The notes under the pieces: model-generated
Databases searched by the model: none
What the model was told of the DNA's origin: nothing
Seen by the model: the letters and a program-made list of their open reading frames with translations, nothing else
Translations under genes and position numbers: made by a program
DNA from: an uncultured Lachnospiraceae bacterium
GTDB lineage: Bacteria > Bacillota > Clostridia > Lachnospirales > Lachnospiraceae
Assembly (NCBI GenBank): GCA_910579425.1
Contig: CAJTVL010000034.1
Coordinates: forward strand, 1 to 41,888
Direction of reading: 5' to 3'
Length of the DNA stretch: 41,888 bases
Shown: in pieces, positions 33,411-41,834 of the stretch
Numbering within the stretch: the stretch's first letter is position 1
Layout: every line of letters starts with the position of its first letter

Positions 33411-34010
33411 ATGAGCGTAAATGGAGTTACAGGAGCCGGCAGTACCTACAGCACATACTCTGCCACCCCGAAAAGCACGGACGCAAAGACAGAATCCAAG
33501 GGAAATACCACTGCCCAGTCTAACGGAGTAGTGTATGAGCCTTCAAAGGAAGATGCTACGGCTTCCACCAAAAAATATAAGCCTGACACCCAGATGATCG
33601 CGAAGCTGAAGGCAGATGCGGATGCCAGAACCTCCCAGATGAGAAGCCTTGTAGAAAAAATGATGACCAAGCAGGGCCAGACCTACGGTAAGGCAAACGA
33701 CATCTGGAGCTTCTTAGCCAGCGGCAACTTCACCGTTGATCCTGCCACCAAACTGCAGGCCCAGGCCGACATTGCAGAGGACGGCTATTGGGGAGTATCC
33801 CAGACTTCTCAGAGAATTCTGGATTTTGCCACGGCTTTGACCGGCGGTGATCCCAGCAAAATTGACGAGATGCGCGAGGCCTTTGAAAAGGGCTACAAGC
33901 TTGCCGAGAAAAAGTGGGGCGGCAACCTTCCTGACATCTCCAGACAGACCTATGACGCTGTTTTAGACGGCTTCGACAAGATGGCCAGAGATGCAGGCAT
34001 TGAAGGTTAA
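33411..34010 (+). CDS. Conserved Lachnospiraceae protein, function unknown
   Basis: The 199-residue product starts at ATG 33411 behind AAGGAGGG. The N-terminal third is Ser/Thr/Tyr-rich and probably disordered (NGVTGAGSTYSTYSATPK). The rest is helical and conserved-looking, with KLKADADARTSQMRSLVEKMM, then AQADIAEDGYWGVSQTSQRIL and FATALTGGDPSKIDEMREAFEKGY. There is no signal peptide or membrane segment. Proteins with this layout are common in Lachnospiraceae, to my knowledge without assigned function. A sigma-28-like promoter upstream suggests a link with the motility regulon, although no flagellar gene is in the window. It is followed by its own terminator. Confidence 0.8.
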   Translation: MSVNGVTGAGSTYSTYSATPKSTDAKTESKGNTTAQSNGVVYEPSKEDATASTKKYKPDTQMIAKLKADADARTSQMRSLVEKMMTKQGQTYGKANDIWSFLASGNFTVDPATKLQAQADIAEDGYWGVSQTSQRILDFATALTGGDPSKIDEMREAFEKGYKLAEKKWGGNLPDISRQTYDAVLDGFDKMARDAGIEG

Positions 34011-34028
34011 TCTTTGAATGAAACTATA

Positions 34029-34060
34029 AGGCGCTTCGCTTTTGCGGGGCGTCTTTTATT
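34029..34060 (+). terminator. Terminator after the conserved Lachnospiraceae gene
   Basis: AGGCGCTTCGC and GCGGGGCGTCT form an 11-bp stem including G-U pairs with a TTTT loop, followed by TTTTATT. It isolates the gene from the MATE transporter. Confidence 0.75.
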
Positions 34061-34189
34061 TCATATGAAAATGACCGGCGAAGCCTGACCTCTGCTATTT
34101 ATTACCTTTCAAACTTATTGTGTCATATGTCACATTCTATTCCGGTCCACTTTGTTAAAATATACAAAATACGAAAAAGGAGGAATCCA

Positions 34190-35563
34190 ATGTCAGCCAA
34201 AACAATCTCTGTCAAATCCCCCAAAAACAGTAATGCCCTGTTTGAAACCGTCCCGGTTCCCAAGGCCTTTATGACCCTGGCGCTTCCGGTGGTCCTGTCC
34301 AAAATTGTCAGCCTCATCTACAATATGGCGGATACCTTTTTTATTGCCCGTACCCAAAATACCGACCTGGTAGCCGGTGTTTCGATCTGCGCCCCTGTTT
34401 TTTTGCTGATGATTTCCCTGGGCGATCTTTTCGGTTTGGGCGGAAGCAGCGTGATGAGCCGTCTTTTCGGACAGCATAAAGAAGAAGAGGGAAAGCGGGT
34501 CAGCGGATTTACCTTCTACAGCGCTCTTGCCACCGGAATCCTGGTTGCCGCTCTCATGCTGCTTTTACGAACCCCGATCCTGCATATGCTGGGAGCCGAA
34601 GCTCAGGTATTTCATTATGCCAGAGAGTATTACACCTGGATTGTGCTGGGAGCGCCTTTTATCATTTTAACCCTGATCCCCGCCAATCAACTACGCACAG
34701 AAGGGCTTGCCAATATTGCCATGATCGGCAGCATAGCGGGAAGCATCGTGAATATCATCCTTGATCCGATTTTCATCTTCGGGCTGGATATGGGCGCTGC
34801 AGGCGCCGCCATTGCCACCGTCCTAGGCAATATCGCTACCGATATTATATATGCTGTCTGTATCAGCAAAAAAAGCCAAAAACTCACCATCGATCCCCGG
34901 ATGGCTAGGATCGATCTTGCTACGGCAGGCGCCGTTCTGGCGATCGGACTGCCCTCCAGCATCAATAATCTGATGAACAGCTTTGGGACGGCTCTTCTCA
35001 ACCGGAGCCTGATCGGCTACGGAGCCGACAAGGTAGCGGCTATGGGAATTGCCTGCAAAGTGAATCTGCTGGCTGCCATGATCATGATCTCCTTTGCCTT
35101 TGGCGCACAGGCATTGATCGGCTATAACTACGGGGCAAAAAACAAAGCCCGGCTACGGGAAATAATTAGATTTGACCTTCTGGTGCAAATGGTAATTGCC
35201 TTTACCGGCGGCACTGCCCTCATGCTCTCTGCCCCTGGGATGATCCGCTTATTTATGGACGATCCGGCTATCGTGGAAACCGGCGCCCTGCTCCTGCACC
35301 GAATGCTTCTTGGGCTTCCCTTTATCGGAATCTTTCTTGTATGCAGCACTCTGTTTATGAGTATGGGAAAGTCTCTGCCTACCCTGATCCTGTCTCTGAG
35401 CCGCCAGGGCATCCTTTTTATGGCCGTACTGTTTGCACTGTCAAAAGCTTTCGGTTACAATGGCGTGATCATTGCGCAGCCAACGGCGGATTTTTTGTCC
35501 GCATTGCTTGGAATTTTCCTTTTAAAAGCATGCAAGACTGATCAGGAAGTTTTATCCGCATAA
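34190..35563 (+). CDS. MATE-family multidrug/metabolite efflux transporter
   Basis: The 457-residue protein is an integral membrane protein with about 12 hydrophobic helices in two related halves. FETVPVPKAFMTLALPVVLSK and IVSLIYNMADTFFIA are the first-helix signatures of MATE proteins, and FAFGAQALIGYNYGAKNKARL marks the second half. It exports organic cations or other solutes by Na+ or H+ antiport; the substrate is unknown. The start at 34190 is set by AAAAAGGAGG. It stands alone and converges on the glycosyltransferase gene, overlapping its 3' end by 22 bases with no terminator seen between. Confidence 0.93.
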   Translation: MSAKTISVKSPKNSNALFETVPVPKAFMTLALPVVLSKIVSLIYNMADTFFIARTQNTDLVAGVSICAPVFLLMISLGDLFGLGGSSVMSRLFGQHKEEEGKRVSGFTFYSALATGILVAALMLLLRTPILHMLGAEAQVFHYAREYYTWIVLGAPFIILTLIPANQLRTEGLANIAMIGSIAGSIVNIILDPIFIFGLDMGAAGAAIATVLGNIATDIIYAVCISKKSQKLTIDPRMARIDLATAGAVLAIGLPSSINNLMNSFGTALLNRSLIGYGADKVAAMGIACKVNLLAAMIMISFAFGAQALIGYNYGAKNKARLREIIRFDLLVQMVIAFTGGTALMLSAPGMIRLFMDDPAIVETGALLLHRMLLGLPFIGIFLVCSTLFMSMGKSLPTLILSLSRQGILFMAVLFALSKAFGYNGVIIAQPTADFLSALLGIFLLKACKTDQEVLSA

Positions 35564-36621
35564 ACAAACTCCCGCTGTATCAGGAAGCTCAGGAAAAACA
35601 ACAGCACATCTACCGGAATTTTGACCACTACCTCGATGCCCCCGAACAACGGATAAAGCTTTCCCACCAAAAAAGCGCTCAGAGACATCTGTACCGCCGC
35701 CAGCAGAACGTATCTGGGCAGCGTGGCTCCCACCGTTTTCTCGCTCTGGAATACCACCTTTAAATTCAAAGAATAATTATAAAAGGCGGAAAGAATCCTT
35801 GCGAATACGGTGGCCGCCGTGATATAGCCAACGCTTCCCCACTGCATCCCCCGCAGCAAAAAGCAAAACAGCGAAAACAGCGCCAGATCCACCACACTGG
35901 AGGACAGGGAAGAAAATAAAAATTTCCCGAATATCATATAAATTTTCACCGAATCCCTGACAGGATTAAAATGGCTGGTACGATTTTCCTCTATATAAAT
36001 CGTGCGGATGGGAACCTCAACAATCGGAATTTTCCGCTCCTTCGTCTCCAGCAGCATATTGGTTTCAAATTCAAACCGTTCCCCCTTTACCATGAGCAGC
36101 CGCTCCATAAAAAAGGCCGGAATCCCCCGCAGACCTGTCTGGGTGTCGGATACCGTGATCCCTGTCAGGTACTTCATCACCATCCGGGTACATTTGTTGC
36201 CAAACTCAGAGCGGGCAGGCACATCCTCCCCCTCAAAACAGCGGCACCCTAAAATCAGCGCCTCCGGATGGGCAAGCAAAGCCTCCGCACAGGCCAAAAT
36301 ACACTCCGGGGAATGTTGACCGTCGGAGTCGGCCGTTATTACCCCTGCCACCCCGGCGAATTCCTGAAGGCAGAAATTAAAAGCCGTCTTTAGAGCACGC
36401 CCCTTTCCCTGATTCACCGCATGTCGCAGCACCCGGCACCCATAGTCCCTTTCTGCCCGGGCAAAAAAACAGGCATAGTCCTCCCCGCTTCCGTCGTCCA
36501 CCAGAACAATATTTTGAAAGCCGCTCTCCCTGAGCTGCCCCAGCAGCTTTAGCAGCTTCTCATCCGGCTCATAGGAGGGGATGATCAGCGGTATCTCCCA
36601 TCTTGCCTTATCCTGTTCCAT
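35542..36621 (-). CDS. Glycosyltransferase family 2 (DPM1-like) fused to a GtrA-like membrane domain
   Basis: The 359-residue protein has an N-terminal GT2 domain: IPLIIPSYEPDEKLLKLL, IVLVDDGSGEDY, then TADSDGQHSPE as the DxD-like metal site and DTQTGLRGIP. From about residue 235 there are four hydrophobic helices of the GtrA type (FSSLSSSVVDLALFSLFCFL onward). Such fusions make a polyprenyl-phosphate sugar and probably help flip it across the membrane. The start at 36621 has AAAGG ten bases upstream; ATG 36630 is too close to it. It lies 19 bases after the GT-C-like gene, so both are in one operon. Sugar and acceptor are unknown. Confidence 0.92.
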   Translation of the reverse strand: MEQDKARWEIPLIIPSYEPDEKLLKLLGQLRESGFQNIVLVDDGSGEDYACFFARAERDYGCRVLRHAVNQGKGRALKTAFNFCLQEFAGVAGVITADSDGQHSPECILACAEALLAHPEALILGCRCFEGEDVPARSEFGNKCTRMVMKYLTGITVSDTQTGLRGIPAFFMERLLMVKGERFEFETNMLLETKERKIPIVEVPIRTIYIEENRTSHFNPVRDSVKIYMIFGKFLFSSLSSSVVDLALFSLFCFLLRGMQWGSVGYITAATVFARILSAFYNYSLNLKVVFQSEKTVGATLPRYVLLAAVQMSLSAFLVGKLYPLFGGIEVVVKIPVDVLLFFLSFLIQREFVYADKTS

Positions 36622-36640
36622 AAAAACCATGCCTTTCTTA

Positions 36641-38671
36641 TCATTTCACCAGACGGATTCCGTCTTCCGTTTCCTTTACCTGATATAAGCATCCGTAAGA
36701 AAACTCTTCCCCTTCCAGAAAAGGTGCAAACAACTCCTTTTCCGCCCCAGGGCTCTCTTCCTCCAGCTCGTCCACATACAAAAACCCCGCATGTGCTTCC
36801 CGAATCGCGTCTTGAATCGTCTGAAAATCTGCCGTGGCCGTATCTATATTGCCATACATCACCGATACCGGGGAGGCCGCAAACCCCACGTAAGTGTTCC
36901 GCACCCAGCTTATATCCGAACTGTCCCGAAGGTAAAGTACCCGCCCCTGAAAACATTTCCCCTTCTTTCTTCCCGGACTGCCTGCGGCTGTTTCCTCCTC
37001 CTGCAGCGCCGCCAGAAAGCTATCCGCCTTCTCATCAATGATTTCCTCTCTTTCTCTCAGTACCTCCTCCACTGTGCTTCGGTAACCCCAAAGCGCCCGA
37101 TAAGCCCCTGCATAGTCCGCCGTCAGAAGCACAAAAACCATACACAACAAGGCCCCTGTCCCGGATTTTCTTGCTCCGTCCACTCCTTTTCCGGCTGCCA
37201 AAAAAGCAAGTAAATACAGCCCTCCTATGGTAAAAGGCGCTCCGTATCGCTCAATGGAGGAAACCATCCCAAAAGGCTCCAGATATTGGGTCTCCACTGC
37301 AAAAATAGTTAAATGGCTGATCAGGTTTATACTGTAAAACACCACTCCCACGGCCGCCAGAAAACCGCCCAGATACACCGCTTTCCTCCGCTCCAGCAGC
37401 CCCAGCTTCCAAAGCAGCCCCACAAACACAAGCAAAATCAAAAACAGTCCCAGAGGACTTAAATCAATTGCAAATGTCCTGCCTCTGTGTAGGGGCCAGC
37501 TCCGGAACGCCTCTGCAAAAGCCCTCACCATTCCGCTTTGGTACGCGGGAATATTCATTCCCCCTGTGGCCATCTGGATTGCCGCTCCTGTGAGCTTGGC
37601 CACCCTGCGGTTCCACACGCAAAAGCCCAGCCAGGAAAGCTCCGTCAGCACGGGAAGCAGCGTAACCAAAGCCAGAGGAGCGAAAAAGCCCTTTCCTCCG
37701 CCGCTTTTGCCCCCGGTCTCTGCCGCCGTCCCCGATCCGGTTCCTGCCCCTTTCCCAGAACGCAGGAAAAAGAAATGATACCCATAATCAAAGAGCAGTC
37801 CGAAGGCCGACCAAAGAAAGCCTGTGTTTTTGCACAAAACCAGCACCATAAGAAACAGGGCCTGCCTGCCGTAATAAAAAAACCTGCCGCGCCCCTTATG
37901 ATCAATCACCGCCGTCAAAAACGCCCCGTATACCAGCGCCATGGTCAAATCCGCACAGCACCCGTCATACCAGAACGCTTCCGCCACGGAAGGAAAAAGC
38001 CAGAGCACCGCCGCTGCCGCTGCCATCTGAGGGAGTCTTTTCCGGACGTTTTTCCTCTCACTTTGCCCCCCTTTCCCCGAAGTCTCCAGCCCAGCCTCGC
38101 CCCCATTCAGCGGCTTAAGCAACGGAAATAAAAAGGACAGATTCAAGAAGTAATATCCCGCAAACATCAGCCCTTCCCTGAACTCCCCGGGCCAAAAATG
38201 GAGAAACCACCACTTCATGAGCTGTGTCCCGGGAGGATAATCCCCAAACTCTGCCGCCACATTGGTATATTTTGGGGCAAACCCGTCCAGGAAAAAGAGG
38301 GCCTTGGCATCCGTGGCCCAGAAATTATAATCATCCCACCAGCTCACTGCCTTGCCGCTTACCCCGATCGCCATAACCGCTGTCATAACCAGCGCGGTCA
38401 ATGTGGCCGGACTTACAATCTCACGCTTTACAAATCCAAGCAGCTCCTTTTGCCTCCCCGGCGTAAGCCTTACAAAACAGAATACGCACAGCCCTGTAAC
38501 TGCCGCCGAGAGATAATCCGAAAAGGAAAGTATGCGAAAAAAAGCAAGGGGATATAATCCGAGAATAAGCAGAGCGCTTCCCACCGGTGCCGCTTCCACC
38601 ATCGAAATCTTAAATCTCCACGCAATATACAGGATGAATATGAAAAAGGCTGTTATACTAAATAGAAACAT
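36641..38671 (-). CDS. Polytopic membrane protein, probable GT-C glycosyltransferase
   Basis: The 676-residue protein has about 12 hydrophobic helices spread over the first 530 residues and a C-terminal soluble part of about 150 residues. After the third helix a loop contains GKAVSWWDDYNFWATDAKAL, with an Asp-Asp like the catalytic acidic pair of GT-C enzymes, and the later GDYPPGTQLMKWWF is also typical of such loops. It would use a polyprenyl-phosphate sugar outside the membrane, exactly what the next gene (GT2-GtrA) should supply. GGAG precedes ATG 38671. Assignment to GT-C is from topology and loop pattern, not from a recognised family. Confidence 0.68.
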   Translation of the reverse strand: MFLFSITAFFIFILYIAWRFKISMVEAAPVGSALLILGLYPLAFFRILSFSDYLSAAVTGLCVFCFVRLTPGRQKELLGFVKREIVSPATLTALVMTAVMAIGVSGKAVSWWDDYNFWATDAKALFFLDGFAPKYTNVAAEFGDYPPGTQLMKWWFLHFWPGEFREGLMFAGYYFLNLSFLFPLLKPLNGGEAGLETSGKGGQSERKNVRKRLPQMAAAAAVLWLFPSVAEAFWYDGCCADLTMALVYGAFLTAVIDHKGRGRFFYYGRQALFLMVLVLCKNTGFLWSAFGLLFDYGYHFFFLRSGKGAGTGSGTAAETGGKSGGGKGFFAPLALVTLLPVLTELSWLGFCVWNRRVAKLTGAAIQMATGGMNIPAYQSGMVRAFAEAFRSWPLHRGRTFAIDLSPLGLFLILLVFVGLLWKLGLLERRKAVYLGGFLAAVGVVFYSINLISHLTIFAVETQYLEPFGMVSSIERYGAPFTIGGLYLLAFLAAGKGVDGARKSGTGALLCMVFVLLTADYAGAYRALWGYRSTVEEVLREREEIIDEKADSFLAALQEEETAAGSPGRKKGKCFQGRVLYLRDSSDISWVRNTYVGFAASPVSVMYGNIDTATADFQTIQDAIREAHAGFLYVDELEEESPGAEKELFAPFLEGEEFSYGCLYQVKETEDGIRLVK

Positions 38672-38685
38672 AAATTCTCCATACC

Positions 38686-38712
38686 AAAAAGATGTGCGGC
38701 ATGCCGCACATC
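38686..38712 (-). terminator. Terminator of hpf
   Basis: A perfect 22-bp palindrome (38691-38712; half GATGTGCGGCA) is followed on the minus strand by TTTTT. It lies 29 bases after the hpf stop and 15 bases before the start of the GT-C gene. Confidence 0.75.
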
Positions 38713-38741
38713 CTTTCGGCTGTTCTCATCTTCCTCAATTA

Positions 38742-39269
38742 TTAATATTCCGGCTCGATCAGCCCGTAAGTATTTCCCTTCCGCTTGTAAACCACATTGA
38801 TCTGTTCTGTCTCTGCATTACAGAATACGAAGAAATTATGTCCCAGAAGCTCCATCTGGATGCAGGCGTCCTCCGGGTACATGGGCTTAATGTCAAATTT
38901 CTTGCTGCGGATGATCTTAACCTCCTCATCCTCCATATATTCCTTTTCGATGTACTCCTGCTTGAAAAAGTTTGAGGACTGCTTCTGATCCACCAGCTTA
39001 TTCTTGTATTTCTTAAGCTGTCTCTCTATGATCTCCTCTACCAGGTCGATTGACACATACATATCATTGCTTACCTGTTCAGAACGGATGATACTTCCTT
39101 TTACAGGAATGGTAACCTCAATTTTCTGTCTTTCCTTCTCCACGCTTAAGGTTACATGGATCTCCGTCTCCTCCGTAAAATACCTCTCCAGCTTCCCGAT
39201 TTTGTCCTCTACGGCGCTGCGCAGGCCGGGCGTAACCTCAATATTCTTTCCTGATATGATATATTTCAT
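38742..39269 (-). CDS. hpf: Ribosome hibernation promoting factor, long form
   Basis: The 175-residue protein has the N-terminal S30AE domain (MKYIISGKNIEVTPGLRSAV, then IHVTLSVEKERQKIEVTIP) and the C-terminal dimerisation domain (VRIIRSKKFDIKPM-like KIIRSKKFDIKPMYPEDACI and FFVFCNAETEQINVVYKRK) that defines long HPF. It joins two 70S ribosomes into inactive 100S dimers in stationary phase or starvation. The start at 39269 is chosen because AAAGG lies nine bases upstream; ATGs at 39278 and 39275 are too near. A sigma-A promoter with an extended -10 and a terminator flank it. Confidence 0.95.
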   Translation of the reverse strand: MKYIISGKNIEVTPGLRSAVEDKIGKLERYFTEETEIHVTLSVEKERQKIEVTIPVKGSIIRSEQVSNDMYVSIDLVEEIIERQLKKYKNKLVDQKQSSNFFKQEYIEKEYMEDEEVKIIRSKKFDIKPMYPEDACIQMELLGHNFFVFCNAETEQINVVYKRKGNTYGLIEPEY

Positions 39270-39303
39270 ACTCATCATCCTTTCTTTGGATTATTGTGGA
39301 AAT

Positions 39304-39333
39304 ATTATACCACAGCTTGTATCTGTTATGCAA
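39304..39333 (-). promoter_or_regulatory. Sigma-A promoter of hpf
   Basis: On the minus strand TTGCAT (39333-39328), an 18-base spacer and TATAAT (39309-39304), with TG one base before the -10 (TGGTATAAT, extended -10), lie 35 bases before the hpf start. Confidence 0.75.
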
Positions 39334-39491
39334 CAATTCCTGTTTTTCCTTTTCAAATCCTGTAATTTTCGGACAATTTCCACACCCTCCTCCTTCGACA
39401 AACTTTTCCGTTTTTTGCTCTTTTATCACAATTCACAAAACATCCGTTCTTAATTCTGATTTAACTTTTGTGCGGACTTCTCCATTTTGCC

Positions 39492-39561
39492 TGTGGATAA
39501 TGTGGATAACTCCGTGTATAACTGACAAATCCGGCTTTTATCAGTTTTTGCCTGTGGATAA
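39492..39561 (-). promoter_or_regulatory. Cluster of DnaA boxes
   Basis: Three perfect TTATCCACA boxes are found on the minus strand at 39492-39500, 39501-39509 and 39553-39561, with the first two directly adjacent. A degenerate copy (TTATACACG) lies at 39513-39521. The 431-base region 39,270-39,700 between hpf and GH51 otherwise holds the hpf promoter and no gene. Confidence 0.75.
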
Positions 39562-39700
39562 CTTTACGGCATTCCTTTTTTCCCGGGTTCCTTTTCGGCT
39601 GCCCGGTTCTAAAAAATTGTGAATGTTGTACAAGCCGTTTTTTGTCAATGGCTTTTCCCCGAAAAAATAAATTCAGACTATTTCATGAAAGCTTTCATCC

Positions 39701-41734
39701 TCACTGCACTGAAATCCTCACAACGCTGAAGCTCTCCGCCTCCAGCACAAAGCTCCCCTCGAGAACAATCTCCTTCGTCTTTATGGAGGCTTTCTCCGGC
39801 AAAGGCCATCCCGCACCGGACGCTTTCCCCTGCGCCTGCTCCTTTTGCGGCCATGGCGCATCCCCTGTCAATATGTACGCCAAAGCTTTTCCGCAGACCG
39901 GTTCCCCATTCTCGCCGCAGATTTGCAGTTCTTTCTTTTCCTTCGCCGGATTCACTGCTTTCAGGATATACTCGCCCTTTTTCTCGTCCAGGGACACATT
40001 GACATAAATCCCCTCTCCCGCAAGCTCCTTCTCCTGCCCTTCCATGGACATGGTCACCGTCCCCGTATTTTCACTGTAAAGCTTCTGCACATAATAGCTG
40101 GGGGAACAGTAAACCTTCTCCTCGTCAAACCAGATCATGTCCGGCGACCACTGGGCATAGCCCAGACGGGCAAAAAGAGGGGCGTAGGAGGCAAGCGCTA
40201 CCACATCCGCATTCCTCTCCACTCCGGTGAGAAAAGCGGCCTCCGCCAGCGCTCCGCCCAGGGTGTTGGCATCTCCCCGGTTCATTCCGTTTACGGGATG
40301 GGCGGCATATTCTCCGGAAAAGACCTTTACCTCCCGGGAATACCCATCGTAGAAATCCGTATGCTCATAAAACCACTGGGGCTTCACGTAGTAATGCTCG
40401 TCCACCGCATAACAGAAATCGGGATTCCCCTTTGCTTCCTTCCGGTAAAAATCCCACGCGCGCTCGTAGCGGTCCGTCAGTACATCCGGCCCGGCGGAGC
40501 CGATCAGCTTCATCTGCGGGTATTTTGCATGGATCGCCTTCTCGAACACCCTGTATCTCTCGTAAAAATCCACCTTTTCTGTCTGCCACTGTTCATTCCC
40601 AATGCCCACCATGGTAAGGCCGAAGGGCTCCGGATGTCCCATCCCGGCCCGAAGAGCGCCCCAGAGGGTATCCGCAGAGCCGTTGGCAAACTCAATCAAA
40701 TCCAGCGCGTCCTGCACAAACTCCCCAAAAGCAGCATCCTCCATGGAAACCAGCTCATAGGACTGATACTGGCAAGCCAGCCCCACGTTCAGCACCGGCA
40801 GGGGCTTAGCGCCAATCAGCTCACACAAAAGAAAATACTCGTAATATCCCAGGCCAAGGGTTTGATTGTAGTGGGAATAAGAGGTATGCCACCCGTTTTC
40901 GGCGCTTGTCTCATGCACGGCCCAGCGGTTAAAATTCCCTCTGCGGCTCTCCGGCCTGCCCACGCTCTCCTTCCAGCGGTAACGGTTCTCCAGGGTATTC
41001 CCTTCAATAATACATCCCCCCGGGAACCGGATAAAGCCCGGATGAAGGTTTTCTAAAGCTTCAAATAAATCCCGCCTGAAAATCCCCGCCACCGCATCCG
41101 CGGGCATCATGGAAATAAAGTCAAACTCCAGGGTTCCCTTCTTTTCAAGAAGAATCGTAAATTCCCCGGCCTTTACATCCTCCCCTGCTTTCAGCACCGT
41201 CTCATAACGCCGCCAGCTCTGTCCTTCCCCTTCGGATGCGTGAATCAGGCTGACCCCTGCCTGGGCACAAATCTTTCCTTCCTTTCTCACCAGTACCTGC
41301 ACTCTTCCTTCGTAGGAGACGCATCTTGCATAGAAGGAAACCTTATACTCCTTCCCCTCCTCAAGAAAAATACCGCCGTACGCCTGATTGCTAAAGCCCT
41401 TCCCCTCTTCCCGGGCCGTAAAACGCAGATAATGGGGATTGCTGCGCTCGATCGGACTTCCCATCACATACTCCATGATGCAGCCCGAATCATCGGCGGA
41501 TAAATCCCCGCCAGAGTCTTTCCCCTCCCCCGCTATGCTCCAGCCATAGCCACAGTCATGCTTTACATAATAATCTCCTTTGTCCCCATAGCAATCCATA
41601 AACTCAAAGGATCTGTTTTCGATCATCTCCGCATACAAACCGCCGTCCGCGGCGTAGTTGATGTCTTCAAAAAAAAGCCCGATCATGCCTTCCGAGATCG
41701 GCACGCCCTTCTTTTGAGAAATAGTCAGCTTCAT
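39701..41734 (-). CDS. Alpha-L-arabinofuranosidase, glycoside hydrolase family 51
   Basis: The 677-residue enzyme has the GH51 (alpha/beta)8 barrel with acid/base Glu in GIGNEQW (E381) and nucleophile Glu in VFSGEYAAH (E475). A carbohydrate-binding-like insertion lies between about 60 and 215, and a C-terminal beta-sandwich follows. It removes terminal L-arabinose from arabinan or arabinoxylan fragments. The N-terminal GLFFEDINYAADGGLYAEMIENRSFE is a family hallmark. There is no signal peptide, so it is intracellular. AGGAGGAAAAA precedes the ATG. No terminator with a T-run was seen after the stop. It fits the other hydrolases (GH43, GH88) but lies 13 kb away from them. Confidence 0.95.
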   Translation of the reverse strand: MKLTISQKKGVPISEGMIGLFFEDINYAADGGLYAEMIENRSFEFMDCYGDKGDYYVKHDCGYGWSIAGEGKDSGGDLSADDSGCIMEYVMGSPIERSNPHYLRFTAREEGKGFSNQAYGGIFLEEGKEYKVSFYARCVSYEGRVQVLVRKEGKICAQAGVSLIHASEGEGQSWRRYETVLKAGEDVKAGEFTILLEKKGTLEFDFISMMPADAVAGIFRRDLFEALENLHPGFIRFPGGCIIEGNTLENRYRWKESVGRPESRRGNFNRWAVHETSAENGWHTSYSHYNQTLGLGYYEYFLLCELIGAKPLPVLNVGLACQYQSYELVSMEDAAFGEFVQDALDLIEFANGSADTLWGALRAGMGHPEPFGLTMVGIGNEQWQTEKVDFYERYRVFEKAIHAKYPQMKLIGSAGPDVLTDRYERAWDFYRKEAKGNPDFCYAVDEHYYVKPQWFYEHTDFYDGYSREVKVFSGEYAAHPVNGMNRGDANTLGGALAEAAFLTGVERNADVVALASYAPLFARLGYAQWSPDMIWFDEEKVYCSPSYYVQKLYSENTGTVTMSMEGQEKELAGEGIYVNVSLDEKKGEYILKAVNPAKEKKELQICGENGEPVCGKALAYILTGDAPWPQKEQAQGKASGAGWPLPEKASIKTKEIVLEGSFVLEAESFSVVRISVQ

Positions 41735-41816
41735 TTTTTCCTCCTGATATTTTCCATTTTATAAGCCTATACAGAGCAGCACTTATTTTATCCTGAATGA
41801 TAGACACCCTAAGGTG

Positions 41817-41822
41817 ATTATA
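41817..41822 (-). promoter_or_regulatory. -10 element of the GH51 gene, split from its -35 by an intron
   Basis: A perfect TATAAT lies 83 bases before the GH51 ATG on the minus strand. The position for a -35 (41840-41845) is inside the group II intron, 5 to 10 bases beyond its 3' end at 41835. Confidence 0.45.
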
Positions 41823-41834
41823 GCAGAATATACA

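Noticed and set aside
39291..39383. A 30-codon GTG-initiated ORF on the minus strand with a strong AAGGAGGAGGG site
   Set aside because: It spans the hpf -10 and -35 elements, its sequence has no recognisable feature and any message would have to start upstream of the mapped-looking promoter. Most likely coincidence.
39492..39561. Chromosomal origin of replication
   Set aside because: DnaA boxes are present, but dnaA, dnaN, rpmH and a clear AT-rich unwinding element are absent.
39685..39698. Palindrome ATGAAAGCTTTCAT after the GH51 stop as a terminator
   Set aside because: No T-run follows it and the stem is short and AT-rich.
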